64,000 nucleotides of DNA, from NCBI RefSeq assembly GCF_003855395.1, contig NZ_CP034015.1, forward strand, positions 940,001-1,004,000, given 5' to 3'. Below are positions 1 to 9,753 of this stretch, piece after piece. This DNA comes from Shewanella livingstonensis. Its GTDB lineage: Bacteria > Pseudomonadota > Gammaproteobacteria > Enterobacterales > Shewanellaceae. The translations under genes were made by a program, and so were the position numbers. The notes beneath the pieces are model-generated. The model was not told the DNA's origin, ran no database searches, and worked only from the letters and a program-made list of their open reading frames with translations. Each line of letters begins with the position of its first letter. Within the stretch, counting starts at the first letter, position 1.

Positions 1-2
1 TA

Positions 3-2534
3 CATCGCGAACTTGAAACGCTACATCTCGAGCAAGACACCCAACGTGAAGCACGTGATAAGCAACGTGAGCTTGCCAATGACGATATCGCTAAATTAGA
101 GCTGCAATGGCGCGAGCAAACTGATGCAGGCAAAGCTAAATTTAGCGAACAAGAATATCAACTTAAATTAACCGCTGCCGAGCTTAAGCATCAAGTTGAT
201 GGTGTGACTTACACCGAAGATGAAAAAATGCGCTTAGCTATTTTCGATGAGCGTATAAGCCTCGCTGATGAAGAGCAAGAAACCTGTAATCAAAAGGTCG
301 ATCGTTTAACCACAGAAGAGCGTAAACAACGGGCCAAGCGCGACCAAGCTAACGAAGCGCTGCGCATCTCCAGTATTCGCGTTAGTGACCGAGAAAATGC
401 CAAAGAAGAACTGCACCATATGTTGTTCCCACAGTCGCATACCTTGTTGGAGTTTCTGCGCAAAGAAGCCCACGGTTGGGAGCACACCTTTGGTAAAGTT
501 ATCGCGCCAGAGTTGTTGCATCGCAGCGATCTACACCCAAGTTTAACCAAAGACAGCAGTGAAGCATTATTTGGGGTTAATCTCGATCTTAAAGCCATTG
601 ATGTGCCAGAGTATGCCGCCACAGAGCAAGATTTACGTATTCGTTTAGCTAAAGCAGAAGAAGCACTAAAAAGTGCCCAAGAAATGCATGCCGAAGCGGA
701 AGATCAACTGGTTGCTATGAATGCTGCGCTCGATAGCATCACCCGCGAACTGACCTTTGCCCGAACAGCGTATAAAAATAGCCGTGAAGACTTACGCCGT
801 CTGTTTGACGAGAAGCGTAACGAACAGCAAAAAATCAATCAAGCTGTGGCAGATCGTAAAGCCGATTCGAGCAAGCGATTAGTGCAACTTGATAATGAAC
901 TTAAGCTGCTTAGCAATCAGCACCTTGGCTGGTTAAGCGAGCAAAAAGAGCAGGCGCTTGAAGCGCGCATGGAAAAAAATGCCTATTGGCAAGAAGTGGT
1001 CGGCGCCATTGATAATCAATTAGGCCAGATTAAAGCCAATATTGAACAACGCCGTGCTAATGCTAAAACCGAGCAGAAAGCAGGTGAAACCTGGTACAAA
1101 AATGAGCTTAAGTCACGTGGTGTTGATGAAGGCACCATTTTGGCGCTTAAAAAGCAGATCCGCGATCTTGAAGCCTGCATCAGTAATGCTGAACAACGGC
1201 GCAGTGAAGTGTTGCGTTTTGATGATTGGTATCAACATACCTGGCTAGTTCGAAAGCCTAAAGTGCAAACTCAATTAACCGATGTTAAGCGTGCTACGCT
1301 GGAATTGGAGCAACTGCTAAAAGCGAAAACGACAGAAATAAAGCACCGTAGAGACAGTTTAGAAACCGAACGCAAAGCCTGTGATGCAGCCCAAGTTGAG
1401 GCATCTGAAAACCTCACTAAGCTGCGTGCCGTAATGCGCAAGTTGGCAGAATTGAAGTTGCCGGCCAATAACGACGAAGCCATGGGTAGCATTGGTGAGC
1501 GTTTACGCCAAGGCGAAGATTTATTGCTAAAACGTGACTACTTAATGGGTTCAGTTAAGCAATATGTTGAACACTTTGACTCGGTCATTGCCAGTAAATC
1601 GGGCTCTAGTTTAGCCGAATTCTGGGAGCGCGCCCGCGATGAATCAAGCTTTGTTAACGACAAAGGTATTCGTCTACTCGACTATCGCAAGTTAGTGCCA
1701 CAGCTTGAACAGTTATTGAATGTGATGGTACCGCAATCGTTAATGGCGATCCGCGAACAAGGGCGTATTTTTGGTATCGACTTAACGGCGTTTTATGACG
1801 TGTTAACCGATATTGACCGCCGTATAGCCAGCCAAAGTGCACGTATAACTCGTGAAGTGGGTGAAGAGTTATTCCTTGAAGGAGTATCAGAATCGGCTGT
1901 GCGAATTCGCTCTCGCATCAGCGAACTGGAGTTTTGGCCTGAACTTGAAGTGTTTGTTAAGGCCTTTAAGGCGTGGAAAGCAGATGGTTTCAGCCAACTA
2001 CCGAACGAGCATTACACTAACTCAATGCGCCGTGCATTAGACATTATTGGCCGTGCAGCATTAACCGGCGGTATTGCTAAATTGCTCGAAATTGAGCTAC
2101 GGCTAAAAGAAGGTAACAGCGACTTAATTATTCGTACCGACCGTCAGTTAAACGAGTCTTCAAGTCATGGTATGGCGTACCTTATTTTATGTAAGTTTTT
2201 ATTGGCCTTCACCCGTTTATTGCGCGGCAAAGCCAATGTCACTATCCATTGGCCAATTGATGAGTTAGGTACGCTGCATCACACTAACGTGAAGAAAATC
2301 TTCGATGCTTGTGAGAACAACAATATCAGTGTACTAGGGGCTTTCCCAAATCCTGAGTCTGAAGTGCTAAGTCTATTTGCTAACCGTTACATCATTAATA
2401 AGCAAACTAAAAAGCTGCAGGTCGTTAAACCTAAAGCCAATCCGTTAGCGACCCGTTTATCGCAACGTAACACTAAAACCGAAATGCCTACGGCGGAAAT
2501 GACTCGCGCTGAAACTGCTAAGGAGCACATCTAA
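3..2534 (+). CDS. SMC/MukB-like ATPase of a Wadjet/MksBEFG-like system (JetC-like), 3' part only
   Basis: The reading frame is open from base 3, so the start and the N-terminal Walker A lie outside the window. Most of the visible ~844 residues are charged, Glu/Lys/Gln-rich coiled coil, as in SMC, MukB and JetC arms. Near the C terminus an ABC-signature-like segment (NESSSHGMAYLILCKFLLAF, bases ~2149-2208) is followed by a Walker B-like WPIDEL (~2250-2267), which is the C-terminal half of an SMC head. The stop overlaps the next start by one base, so the genes are translationally coupled. By family knowledge such ATPases extrude DNA loops and, with a Toprim nuclease, cut small circular DNA (Wadjet). 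I infer that role from the neighbours. It may belong to the DUF3584-type large ATPases. The very basic or Thr-rich tail after ~2430 looks disordered. Confidence 0.75.
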   Translation, partial: HRELETLHLEQDTQREARDKQRELANDDIAKLELQWREQTDAGKAKFSEQEYQLKLTAAELKHQVDGVTYTEDEKMRLAIFDERISLADEEQETCNQKVDRLTTEERKQRAKRDQANEALRISSIRVSDRENAKEELHHMLFPQSHTLLEFLRKEAHGWEHTFGKVIAPELLHRSDLHPSLTKDSSEALFGVNLDLKAIDVPEYAATEQDLRIRLAKAEEALKSAQEMHAEAEDQLVAMNAALDSITRELTFARTAYKNSREDLRRLFDEKRNEQQKINQAVADRKADSSKRLVQLDNELKLLSNQHLGWLSEQKEQALEARMEKNAYWQEVVGAIDNQLGQIKANIEQRRANAKTEQKAGETWYKNELKSRGVDEGTILALKKQIRDLEACISNAEQRRSEVLRFDDWYQHTWLVRKPKVQTQLTDVKRATLELEQLLKAKTTEIKHRRDSLETERKACDAAQVEASENLTKLRAVMRKLAELKLPANNDEAMGSIGERLRQGEDLLLKRDYLMGSVKQYVEHFDSVIASKSGSSLAEFWERARDESSFVNDKGIRLLDYRKLVPQLEQLLNVMVPQSLMAIREQGRIFGIDLTAFYDVLTDIDRRIASQSARITREVGEELFLEGVSESAVRIRSRISELEFWPELEVFVKAFKAWKADGFSQLPNEHYTNSMRRALDIIGRAALTGGIAKLLEIELRLKEGNSDLIIRTDRQLNESSSHGMAYLILCKFLLAFTRLLRGKANVTIHWPIDELGTLHHTNVKKIFDACENNNISVLGAFPNPESEVLSLFANRYIINKQTKKLQVVKPKANPLATRLSQRNTKTEMPTAEMTRAETAKEHI

Positions 2535-3187
2535 TGTCTGAATCGACTGAAACTACCTTAGTAGGTACCGGCGCATTAATAGAGCAATTGTTGCGTGGTG
2601 AGTTTATTTGCCGAGTGACCAATGAAGACGGTTGGCGGGCATTAAAAAACAACAGCACTCGCGACAGAGTTGAAACCTACCTTAACCAAATTAATCGCAC
2701 CATTGCCAGTGCTGGTGAGGGTGAAGTGTTTTTTTGTGGTTATTTGCAGCTCGGCGAGGTTGAGCGCAAAGTGATTTCATCGCAATTTAAAGACATTTGT
2801 GCAGGACTGATTCCATTAGTGGAATGGTTGGTATTAGTGCAAGAAGCCAGTGGTCAAGATGCTCCGCTGAGCGAAGGTGCGCCGATCCGCTTAACCGATT
2901 TACAAGCGCGTATTGAAGACACGCCAGCTTTTAGAGAGCAACTCACTAAGTTGAGCCATTACCGATTATTCGGCTCAAGCAGTACTAACGTTGATGGCCA
3001 AATTAAGTTGGTGTTTAAACGGTTAGTTGAGCTGGGTTATTTAACCAAACCGAACAGCGAAAAGCAGATTTATATCGCCACCGGTAAATTAGATTATTTA
3101 TACGAAGTGATCCGCTTTATTGATGAAACAGAAGGCTTAAGCCTTGAGGCACAAGCCGAAACCGCGACCCAAAGGGACTTGATATGA
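2534..3187 (+). CDS. MukE/JetB-like small subunit of the SMC system
   Basis: A 217-residue acidic protein whose start overlaps the preceding stop by one base and whose stop overlaps the next start as ATGA. Its size and its position between a long SMC-like ATPase and a kleisin-like protein fit the MukE/MksE/JetB (DUF4194-like) winged-helix subunit. Residues ~120-200, predicted helical, include FKRLVELGYLT followed by a short strand-like YIATGKL, which resembles a winged-helix wing. No catalytic motif is visible, and none is expected for a kleisin-binding subunit. The assignment is by size, context and fold impression, not by a diagnostic motif. Confidence 0.55.
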   Translation: MSESTETTLVGTGALIEQLLRGEFICRVTNEDGWRALKNNSTRDRVETYLNQINRTIASAGEGEVFFCGYLQLGEVERKVISSQFKDICAGLIPLVEWLVLVQEASGQDAPLSEGAPIRLTDLQARIEDTPAFREQLTKLSHYRLFGSSSTNVDGQIKLVFKRLVELGYLTKPNSEKQIYIATGKLDYLYEVIRFIDETEGLSLEAQAETATQRDLI

Positions 3188-4404
3188 GCAGTAACTTACA
3201 CCAAGCCGGGGTAAAGCTGCTCAAACAACTCGGGCGAAATGCCGACGTCATTATGGATGCATATTTAGCAGGCTCGATAAGCGACACTGCTCACGATGCT
3301 GGCGTTATCGAAAAGCTAAGAAAAAGTGGCATTTTATGGCGACCAGAGCCCGATCAAGAACTGCGCTTAAAGCGTTCGGTGCGGGCATTATTAGAAGAAG
3401 CATTAAGCGATGAGCGCAACAGGCAAATAGATGCCAACGTCGGCTCCGCGCTAGCCACAATAAAAACCTTAGCCGATCATTACAAAGAAGCACGTCGCGA
3501 TGTCGATTTCAGTGCAGCTGAAGCCTATTTAGCCGATTTAAATGAGCATGTGTACAGTTTTACCGACAGTTTACGTTATTCCATTCGGGTGTTATGGAGC
3601 CGAATTAACAACGAATTTGGTTATGTTGGGACTATAAGCGCAAAAATCCGTGAAAACGAACTAGCCCAAAGTCAGGTGTCAGAGCTGCTTAATGGCTTAG
3701 AGATGTTTCAATTTAGCGAGTTAGGTGAAATTGCTGGTGATATCCGTGAACTGCGCCGTTTATTGATGACCAGTTTGCAAGAAACCTTAAGTCAATGTAC
3801 TCAAGAGTTGAGTATTGTCCAAGCGAGATTATATGAGTTACTTGGGCGGTTTAGGCAAATTCAAGGGCGCACCCGCTTACTAAAAGGTTGGTTACTGCAC
3901 ACCAGCATGCATCCAGATTATCAACCTGAAAACCATGTAATGCATAAAGCTGTGCCGGTATTATTTAATTGTGCTGAAGCGCTGATAGCCCCTGCAAGTG
4001 TTGATGTGTCTAACCCTCATCACGAATTAGAACTGATGAGCTTAGTGGCACAAGTTAAAGCTATTAGTCGCGACTCGTTACCTGCCATGCTGCGTGAGCA
4101 CAACGTGACCTTTGAAATGGGCGATAGTGAGGATTTCGATATCCCTGAAAATCCCCTTAAAATAGCCGTGGATGAATATTTTTGTGAGGTGATTGATTCT
4201 GGTTTGCGCCAATCAGCGCTTAGTTATTTAACCGAGAAACAACTGCAATGGGATGCAGAAAGCTGGCTTTATCAAGTCATTGGTGGTTATGAAGGCTTAG
4301 CCGATGAGCATAAAAATTACTTTGAGCTTGAACCGATAGGTAAACCTGATCCGGTTTATAGCGGTAACTTTATCATTAACGATGTTGAGTTATGGCTAGC
4401 CTAA
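3184..4404 (+). CDS. MukF/JetA-like kleisin candidate of the SMC system
   Basis: A 406-residue, mostly alpha-helical protein that overlaps the upstream gene by 4 bp and the downstream gene by 13 bp. Residues ~60-75 (RSVRALLEEALSDERNR) could be a dimerisation or winged-helix region. Residues ~95-240 look like helical bundle or coiled coil, and the C-terminal ~100 residues are acidic. In MukBEF, MksBEF and Wadjet the kleisin (MukF/MksF/JetA) bridges the SMC heads and binds MukE/JetB. Here the kleisin candidate follows the SMC gene, whereas Wadjet and mksFEB operons usually start with it. The function is inferred from the operon. Confidence 0.5.
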   Translation: MSSNLHQAGVKLLKQLGRNADVIMDAYLAGSISDTAHDAGVIEKLRKSGILWRPEPDQELRLKRSVRALLEEALSDERNRQIDANVGSALATIKTLADHYKEARRDVDFSAAEAYLADLNEHVYSFTDSLRYSIRVLWSRINNEFGYVGTISAKIRENELAQSQVSELLNGLEMFQFSELGEIAGDIRELRRLLMTSLQETLSQCTQELSIVQARLYELLGRFRQIQGRTRLLKGWLLHTSMHPDYQPENHVMHKAVPVLFNCAEALIAPASVDVSNPHHELELMSLVAQVKAISRDSLPAMLREHNVTFEMGDSEDFDIPENPLKIAVDEYFCEVIDSGLRQSALSYLTEKQLQWDAESWLYQVIGGYEGLADEHKNYFELEPIGKPDPVYSGNFIINDVELWLA

Positions 4405-5396
4405 GCAAAAGACAGTTACTGCTAATGGAACACGCGGCAAAGCAGCGCTTGCCGCGAGTGAAGTTCACTGCCGATTGGAAAAAATTGTATCAGTTGTGGC
4501 AAATAGGTGAGACCGATGGAACTGACAAGTACTTGTATTTGACTGCAAACGATTATGTTTTACTGCGTAACATGGCCCAAATTGATTCGGGCTTAGATAT
4601 TCTGGCCCTTGATTTTGATGTGCCCCGCCAACAGATGTCGCAACTCAGCGCTAATGAAAAATACGCTAACATCAGCCCTGAAGCTGACTATGTATTAATG
4701 AAGCTAGCGCCTAGTTTATCTCAAAGCCTAGAGACTGATTTAGCGCCAGGTTCAGTGGCCGATTTATTATCTGTACATAATTGTTCACTGCGATTAAAGG
4801 CCGACAGTGCGATTGCGCTTTGTCAGCAACTCAATCTAACGAACCTCATCGTGGTAGAGAACCTCGACAGTTTTGATCACTTTTTTGCCAATTCATTTAC
4901 CCCAGATTTACAGGCAATAATCAATAACTGCATGGTGTTATACCGTGGTAGTCATGACTATTCGCCAGCAGGTCGAAAGCGTTTTTTACACTTACTTCAA
5001 CCACTCAACATCAATGTAATTGGCTTTACGGATCTTGATCCTGCAGGGTTAATGATTGCCAATACCCTTGAGTCTTGTCGCAGCATAATAGTGCCGCAAC
5101 TTGCACTAGCGTCGCCTGATAAGTTATTAACGTTAACCCAGATAAATTCGACGAATGATTTTCATAAACAACATAAACAATGGGCTTACCTTAATAACTT
5201 GCATCGAGATGCACATTCTAACGATCAATCAAAGTCTCTATCTGGTTATCAATCTTCCTCTCAATCAATCATATATAATCCGCAGTGGTTAGCGTTAGTG
5301 CAATGGCTCGGACAACATTGCGTGAGCATTAAACAACAACATATGTTAGCCAAATCCATGTCGCTGACGTTACTTAATATCCACTGTTCAGAATAA
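4392..5396 (+). CDS. Toprim-domain protein, JetD/MksG-like (DUF2220-type) nuclease subunit
   Basis: A 334-residue protein that starts 13 bp inside the preceding gene. The C-terminal half has a Toprim signature: a strand ending in the conserved Glu (LIVVENLDS, E156), then LYRGSHDY (~184-190), then a DxD pair in GFTDLDPAGL (D214, D216). The Glu and DxD residues are the metal ligands used by topoisomerase VI/Spo11-type Toprim domains and by JetD/MksG, which cleaves DNA once the SMC motor stalls on a small circle. The N-terminal ~120 residues would be the arm/CAP-like region and look shorter than in typical JetD (~400 residues). It is the last gene of the operon. Confidence 0.72.
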   Translation: MASLSKRQLLLMEHAAKQRLPRVKFTADWKKLYQLWQIGETDGTDKYLYLTANDYVLLRNMAQIDSGLDILALDFDVPRQQMSQLSANEKYANISPEADYVLMKLAPSLSQSLETDLAPGSVADLLSVHNCSLRLKADSAIALCQQLNLTNLIVVENLDSFDHFFANSFTPDLQAIINNCMVLYRGSHDYSPAGRKRFLHLLQPLNINVIGFTDLDPAGLMIANTLESCRSIIVPQLALASPDKLLTLTQINSTNDFHKQHKQWAYLNNLHRDAHSNDQSKSLSGYQSSSQSIIYNPQWLALVQWLGQHCVSIKQQHMLAKSMSLTLLNIHCSE

Positions 5397-5821
5397 AACC
5401 ACTCTTCATAATAAAACCACTATGCAGAATAAAAAAACACTACGCTGATTGAGCCAGCTACCCCCATTTATTAAACAGAGTCGAGCTCACTTAATCAGCA
5501 AGAAAAACCTTCAAACTGATTGTTACTCTCGTTGTCTATTTCATTTTTATCGCTATACGCGCTGATTTTAGCTGTTTTCGTCCTAAATCTATTACTGGTT
5601 ATACCATCGTTAATGATTAACTAAGTCTATAATCGATTGTTATTTTTAGCTTTTATATTGCATGCTTGTTAAGCGCCGATTAAGTAATCACTTTTGTTCA
5701 TAAGGTGATTGAAATATATTGCGCTATGTCTCAGTATTTCAGCGCTCGAAAAGAATAAGCACCAGGATTGGTATAACAATAATTAGCAACAGAAGTTGCC
5801 ATTTCGAAGGGAAATTTATAG
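5397..5821. other. Intergenic region between the SMC operon and the symporter
   Basis: This is 425 bp without a credible gene. Just after the Toprim gene there is a short direct repeat (ATAAAACCACT at ~5393-5403 and again ~17 bp later) in AT-rich DNA. An imperfect hairpin (AATCACTT / AAGGTGATT) lies near 5687-5711, about 110 bp upstream of the symporter start. The symporter ribosome-binding site (GAAGGGAAA) is at ~5805-5813. I see no strong terminator for the SMC operon. Confidence 0.5.
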
Positions 5822-7081
5822 ATGACAAAATCACTTTCAGCACGGATCTTTATCGGTCTGTTTTTTGGGGTTCTGCTTGGTAGTATTGTGCAGTTTTTAC
5901 TGGCAGATAATGCTTTTTTTGGTGGCACGTTAGTTAGCCTAGCCAGTGGTGTTGGCACCATGTTCGTCAATATGATTATGATGCTAGTGGTTCCACTGGT
6001 GTTTGTGAGTATTGTGTGCGGTGTGTGTGAGTTACAAGATTTAAAAAGCTTTGGCCGTTTAGGGGGTAAAACCTTTGGGTTTTATATCATTAATACCATG
6101 GTAGCGATTTTAGCTGCTTTTACCGTCGCAATGATATTTGAGCCCGGTAAAGGCGTGGATATGTCGAGCAACGGTTCGCTGGATATTACCGCCACAGAAC
6201 TGCCTGATTTAATGTCGTTAATTGTGAGTATTGTACCAAACAACCCGTTTTCAGCCTTTACCTCTGGCAATATGTTGCAAGTGATTTTTATGGCTTTATT
6301 AATGGGCGGTGTCATTAAATCAATGGGGCAATCGGTTGAGGGAGCCGTTAAAGGATTTCAAACCGCCAATAAAATCATGATGCGTTTAATTTCAGTGGTA
6401 ATGAGTTTAGCGCCATACGGTGTATTCGCCTTAATGTTTAAATTAGGCGCAACCTTAGAGCCTGAGATTTTTGTCAGTGTAGTTGAATATTTAGTGCTTA
6501 TTTTGGCTTTATTATTGATTTGGATTTTTATCGTATACCCATATTCTGTTAGCCTGTTCACTCCAATTTCAGCGAAAACTTTCAGAGATAAAACTCAAGA
6601 ACAAATTCTATTCTCATTGTCTACTGCTAGCTCAAACGCTACTATTCCGGTAACCATGCGTACTCTTACTGACAAACTAGGTGTGAGTAAAGCGGTGGCT
6701 GGTTTTGGTGTGCCGCTAGGTGCAACCATGAACATGGGCGGTGTGTCGATTTATATCACTATTGCGATTTTCTTTGTTGCTAACGCCTTTGGTATGCCAA
6801 TCAGTAATGATCAAATTCCGTCATTATTGTTTAGCGTATTTTTACTGTCGGTGGGTGCTGGTGGTGTTCCTGGTGGTGGCATGGTGATGATTGGGGTATT
6901 GATTTACCAATTAGGCTTACCAGCAGAGGCATTTGTGATTGTTGCCGCATTAGACCGTATTATTGATATGGTATTAACCTCATGCAATGTGGTCGGTGAC
7001 ACAGCTGTATTAACCATTGTTGATCAAACTGAACAAGCGCATCAGCTTGAGGCTGAAAAAATTGCAGCTGAGAAAGTATAA
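5822..7081 (+). CDS. Dicarboxylate/amino acid:cation symporter (DAACS, GltP-like)
   Basis: A 419-residue integral membrane protein with about eight hydrophobic segments and two re-entrant-loop motifs typical of the glutamate/aspartate/C4-dicarboxylate symporter family: a serine-rich STASSNATIPVTM (~263-275) and GATMNMGGVSIY (~300-311), followed by PGGGMVMIGVL and a C-terminal RIIDMVLTSCNVVGD with the Asp and Asn that bind substrate and cation. The family couples uptake of dicarboxylic amino acids or C4 acids to Na+ or H+. The substrate cannot be fixed from sequence. The length is normal. It is a single-gene unit with its own ribosome-binding site and a strong terminator 20 bp downstream. Confidence 0.9.
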   Translation: MTKSLSARIFIGLFFGVLLGSIVQFLLADNAFFGGTLVSLASGVGTMFVNMIMMLVVPLVFVSIVCGVCELQDLKSFGRLGGKTFGFYIINTMVAILAAFTVAMIFEPGKGVDMSSNGSLDITATELPDLMSLIVSIVPNNPFSAFTSGNMLQVIFMALLMGGVIKSMGQSVEGAVKGFQTANKIMMRLISVVMSLAPYGVFALMFKLGATLEPEIFVSVVEYLVLILALLLIWIFIVYPYSVSLFTPISAKTFRDKTQEQILFSLSTASSNATIPVTMRTLTDKLGVSKAVAGFGVPLGATMNMGGVSIYITIAIFFVANAFGMPISNDQIPSLLFSVFLLSVGAGGVPGGGMVMIGVLIYQLGLPAEAFVIVAALDRIIDMVLTSCNVVGDTAVLTIVDQTEQAHQLEAEKIAAEKV

Positions 7082-7100
7082 AACTCGTTTAGCAGTATGA

Positions 7101-7133
7101 ATAAAAATGGCCTGCTATACAGGCCATTTTTAT
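7101..7133. terminator. Bidirectional intrinsic terminator after the symporter gene
   Basis: A perfect 14-bp stem (ATAAAAATGGCCTG paired with CAGGCCATTTTTAT) around a 5-base loop, with A/T tracts on both sides. It lies between the convergent symporter gene and the TPR protein gene and could serve both. Confidence 0.85.
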
Positions 7134-7195
7134 GTCTAAGGTCATATGCTTAAGGTTTTATATTGACGCACCTGTTGTGTCGAATATATAAGATG

Positions 7196-8380
7196 TTATC
7201 TGTGCTGCATTTTATTTTCTATCTTAGTCATCAGCTTGAATGTCGTCTTTTCTAAATCATCTAAACCGCGATGAGCAACCAGTTCATAAGAGCGGTTAAT
7301 ATAGCGATAAGCTTGTGGGTAGTTGAACTCAATCACCTCAAGTTCTGCCAATTCATTCAGCGCCTGTGTTTGTCCAATCGGGTAGCCCATTATTTGATGA
7401 TATTCAATGGCTTTTTTAAACTGCTCTCTGGCCTCATCATTACGGCCTATACGTTGATTTATCATGCCTGCAAGTTGTGATATATAGCCCAGGGTTAACC
7501 AGTCTTTCACTTTCGCAGCATTGGTTTTGGCAATGGTAAGTACACCTAATGCTTGCTCTATTCTGTCGGTTTCAGTGTAGCTTTGCGCTAATAACAATCT
7601 TAGTCTGGCTAGCTCTCGCTCATCTTGCTGATGCGTAGCTAGATCGATTGCTGCTATCAATGTTGTATTAAGCTGTTGATATTGATGTTGCTGCAATTGG
7701 ATGCTGGCAAGTAGACGTTGAGCCACCAGGTTATCGGGCGTGGTGTTTATCAGTGCCGTTAATTGCTCTTCAGCAGCCACTGTATCGCCACCTTGCAGTA
7801 GTGCTATTGCGCTGACCAGTTGCGGAGGACTAAAGCGTGAATGGAGCTGGGGTGTGGTTTTGTTTTGCTGTGGATGGATCTGTTGGGCCATTAAGTTGGC
7901 TGCGGTGAGTAATACTTGCTCAATGCTGGAGGCGTTAACAACTCCAGTTTCAGTGTGCTGCTGTTGATGTAAAGTAAACGCTAATTGATACTGATTATTC
8001 GCGCCTGTAATACTTGATTCAATCACCAACACCGCGCCAGAAATAGCCATCATTTGCTTAATATCGATAGTCTTATTTGGCTGTTCATTAGAGACCAGTG
8101 AGATAATATTAATAATATCTTCGGTTTGCAGCAAAGGGTAATTGACTCCTAGGTTGAGCTGATAGATAAGCATATCCATTGCTGCGTAACGATTCCATTG
8201 TGGGTCGATGTTACCTGAGTTGTCAGGAGTGATATTTACCGGAAGCACTAAAATAGTGCCATTTGGCAACGGTGTTGATTTAGTTGAGATCAGATAAGCA
8301 TAAACACTGATACTAACAAGCAGTAATACTACAATAGCCGCAATGTATTTATTTTTATTCGATGGTCTAGCGGGCTGCAT
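7196..8380 (-). CDS. Membrane-anchored periplasmic TPR protein resembling the sensor half of CadC-type regulators
   Basis: A 394-residue protein with a short basic N terminus, one membrane segment at ~12-31 (YIAAIVVLLLVSISVYAYLI) and a large outside domain. Residues ~38-165 contain a strand-rich region (TILVLPVN, AVLVIESSITG). Residues ~175-390 are TPR-like helical repeats (ALLQGGDTVAAEEQL, ALGVLTIAKTNA, EAREQFKKAIEY, PQAYRYINRSYELV). This architecture matches the periplasmic half of CadC/ToxR-like transmembrane regulators, but the cytoplasmic winged helix is missing. The start is supported by an AAGGA Shine-Dalgarno about 10 bases upstream, and the ~200 bp to fbp leave no room for a DNA-binding domain. 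The function is unknown. It could be a truncated regulator or a TPR scaffold. Confidence 0.7.
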   Translation of the reverse strand: MQPARPSNKNKYIAAIVVLLLVSISVYAYLISTKSTPLPNGTILVLPVNITPDNSGNIDPQWNRYAAMDMLIYQLNLGVNYPLLQTEDIINIISLVSNEQPNKTIDIKQMMAISGAVLVIESSITGANNQYQLAFTLHQQQHTETGVVNASSIEQVLLTAANLMAQQIHPQQNKTTPQLHSRFSPPQLVSAIALLQGGDTVAAEEQLTALINTTPDNLVAQRLLASIQLQQHQYQQLNTTLIAAIDLATHQQDERELARLRLLLAQSYTETDRIEQALGVLTIAKTNAAKVKDWLTLGYISQLAGMINQRIGRNDEAREQFKKAIEYHQIMGYPIGQTQALNELAELEVIEFNYPQAYRYINRSYELVAHRGLDDLEKTTFKLMTKIENKMQHR

Positions 8381-8545
8381 CGTTATAGTCCTTTACTCAT
8401 ATCTTTAAAATAACTCGAAATGAATTTAAGTTGTTGTAAATAAATAATTATTCACTATTATTTAATGGTTCAAATTGGTATTTTGATTAACGGTGTTTAT
8501 TTGCTGCATTCAGGTTATCAATAAGTTCAACTGCAGCGCATAAAT

Positions 8546-8572
8546 GAAAAAACCGCCAACTGGCGGTTTTTC
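8546..8572. terminator. Intrinsic terminator of fbp
   Basis: A perfect hairpin with CCGCCA/TGGCGG at its core and flanking A and T runs, 15 bp beyond the fbp stop on the minus strand. Confidence 0.85.
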
Positions 8573-8586
8573 TACAGCATAATCAA

Positions 8587-9579
8587 TTAGTCAATTGATG
8601 GCTCTTCACTGTAATCAATACCATGATAGCTTAAGCAGGTATCAACTTCGTTAGCGCTACCTAAAATCACCGCCACACGCTGATGGATTGCCGTTGGTTG
8701 AATGTCCAATATGGTTTCGTAACCTGTTGAGGCTTTACCGCCAGCTTGCTCAACTAGCAATGCCATTGGGTTCGCTTCATACATTAAGCGTAATTTAAAT
8801 GGTTTTTCAGGGTTTTTATTGTCTGTTGGATAAGCAAAAATCCCACCACGACATAATACACGGTGCACATCACCAACCATAGCCGCAATCCAACGCATAT
8901 TAAATGACTGTTCGCGAGGGCCGATAGTTCCAAGTAATAAGTCGGCGATATAAGTTTGAATTGGTGCTTCCCAAAAACGTTGGTTTGACATGTTAATCGC
9001 AAACTCAGCAGTATCTGGGGTGATCTGCACGTTATTGTCGGTCAGTAAAAATTCTTGGCTGTTAGGGTCTAGCGTATAAAATTGCGTACCTTTACCTGTA
9101 GTTAATGCCATCATAGTCGATGGACCATATAATACATAACCTGCCGCGACTTGCTTACGACCCGCTTGTAAAAAGCTTTGCTCGTTTAGCTCTCCAGCTG
9201 GGGCTGGCAATACCGAGAAAATAGTACCAACCAGTGAGTTAATATCAATGTTTGATGAGCCATCAAGTGGGTCAAAACAGACTAAATATTCACCTTTTGC
9301 GTTAACCTCAACCACGTAATCCTCTTCTTCAGAGGCTAAACCCCGAACATTACCGTCGGCTTTAAGAGTATCTTTAAGCATGTCATTAGTGATTACATCT
9401 AGCTTTTTCTGGGTTTCGCCTTGAACATTTTCTTGATCTGTCGCGCCTAAAACACCCGCTAATGCACCATGACGTACGGCAACACTAATGGCTTTTGAAG
9501 TGTCAGCTAAGGTTAACAGTAATTGTGTTAAAGAGATGTTTACGGCTTGTGCGCTAAGGGTTTGGGCCAAAGTCTGCAT
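8587..9579 (-). CDS. fbp: Fructose-1,6-bisphosphatase class 1
   Basis: A 330-residue cytosolic enzyme that hydrolyses fructose 1,6-bisphosphate to fructose 6-phosphate in gluconeogenesis. The metal and phosphate site motif [11 protein letters not shown] is present at ~104-114, preceded by the conserved LASEEED. A second conserved region ([25 protein letters not shown] as a block, ~228-252) carries substrate-contacting residues. The length is normal for FBPase I. The gene is monocistronic with its own terminator. For a Shewanella growing on lactate and other non-sugar carbon it would be a central enzyme. Confidence 0.95.
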   Translation of the reverse strand: MQTLAQTLSAQAVNISLTQLLLTLADTSKAISVAVRHGALAGVLGATDQENVQGETQKKLDVITNDMLKDTLKADGNVRGLASEEEDYVVEVNAKGEYLVCFDPLDGSSNIDINSLVGTIFSVLPAPAGELNEQSFLQAGRKQVAAGYVLYGPSTMMALTTGKGTQFYTLDPNSQEFLLTDNNVQITPDTAEFAINMSNQRFWEAPIQTYIADLLLGTIGPREQSFNMRWIAAMVGDVHRVLCRGGIFAYPTDNKNPEKPFKLRLMYEANPMALLVEQAGGKASTGYETILDIQPTAIHQRVAVILGSANEVDTCLSYHGIDYSEEPSID

Positions 9580-9753
9580 GATTTTTCCTATGAGATTTTG
9601 CGAGGTTAAGGTCGAGGTTATTCATTCTTATCAGTTATGTGCAAATCATACCCCACAATGACGCTAATTTCAGCGATTGTTATCTGGGGTTTTGGTTTTG
9701 CTGTAAATTAAGGCAAAATGTGGGCGGATTGAATTGCCCAAGGATTAATAATA

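Noticed and set aside
290..622. Minus-strand frames opposite the SMC gene
   Set aside because: They mirror the coding strand, have no ribosome-binding site and no family resemblance.
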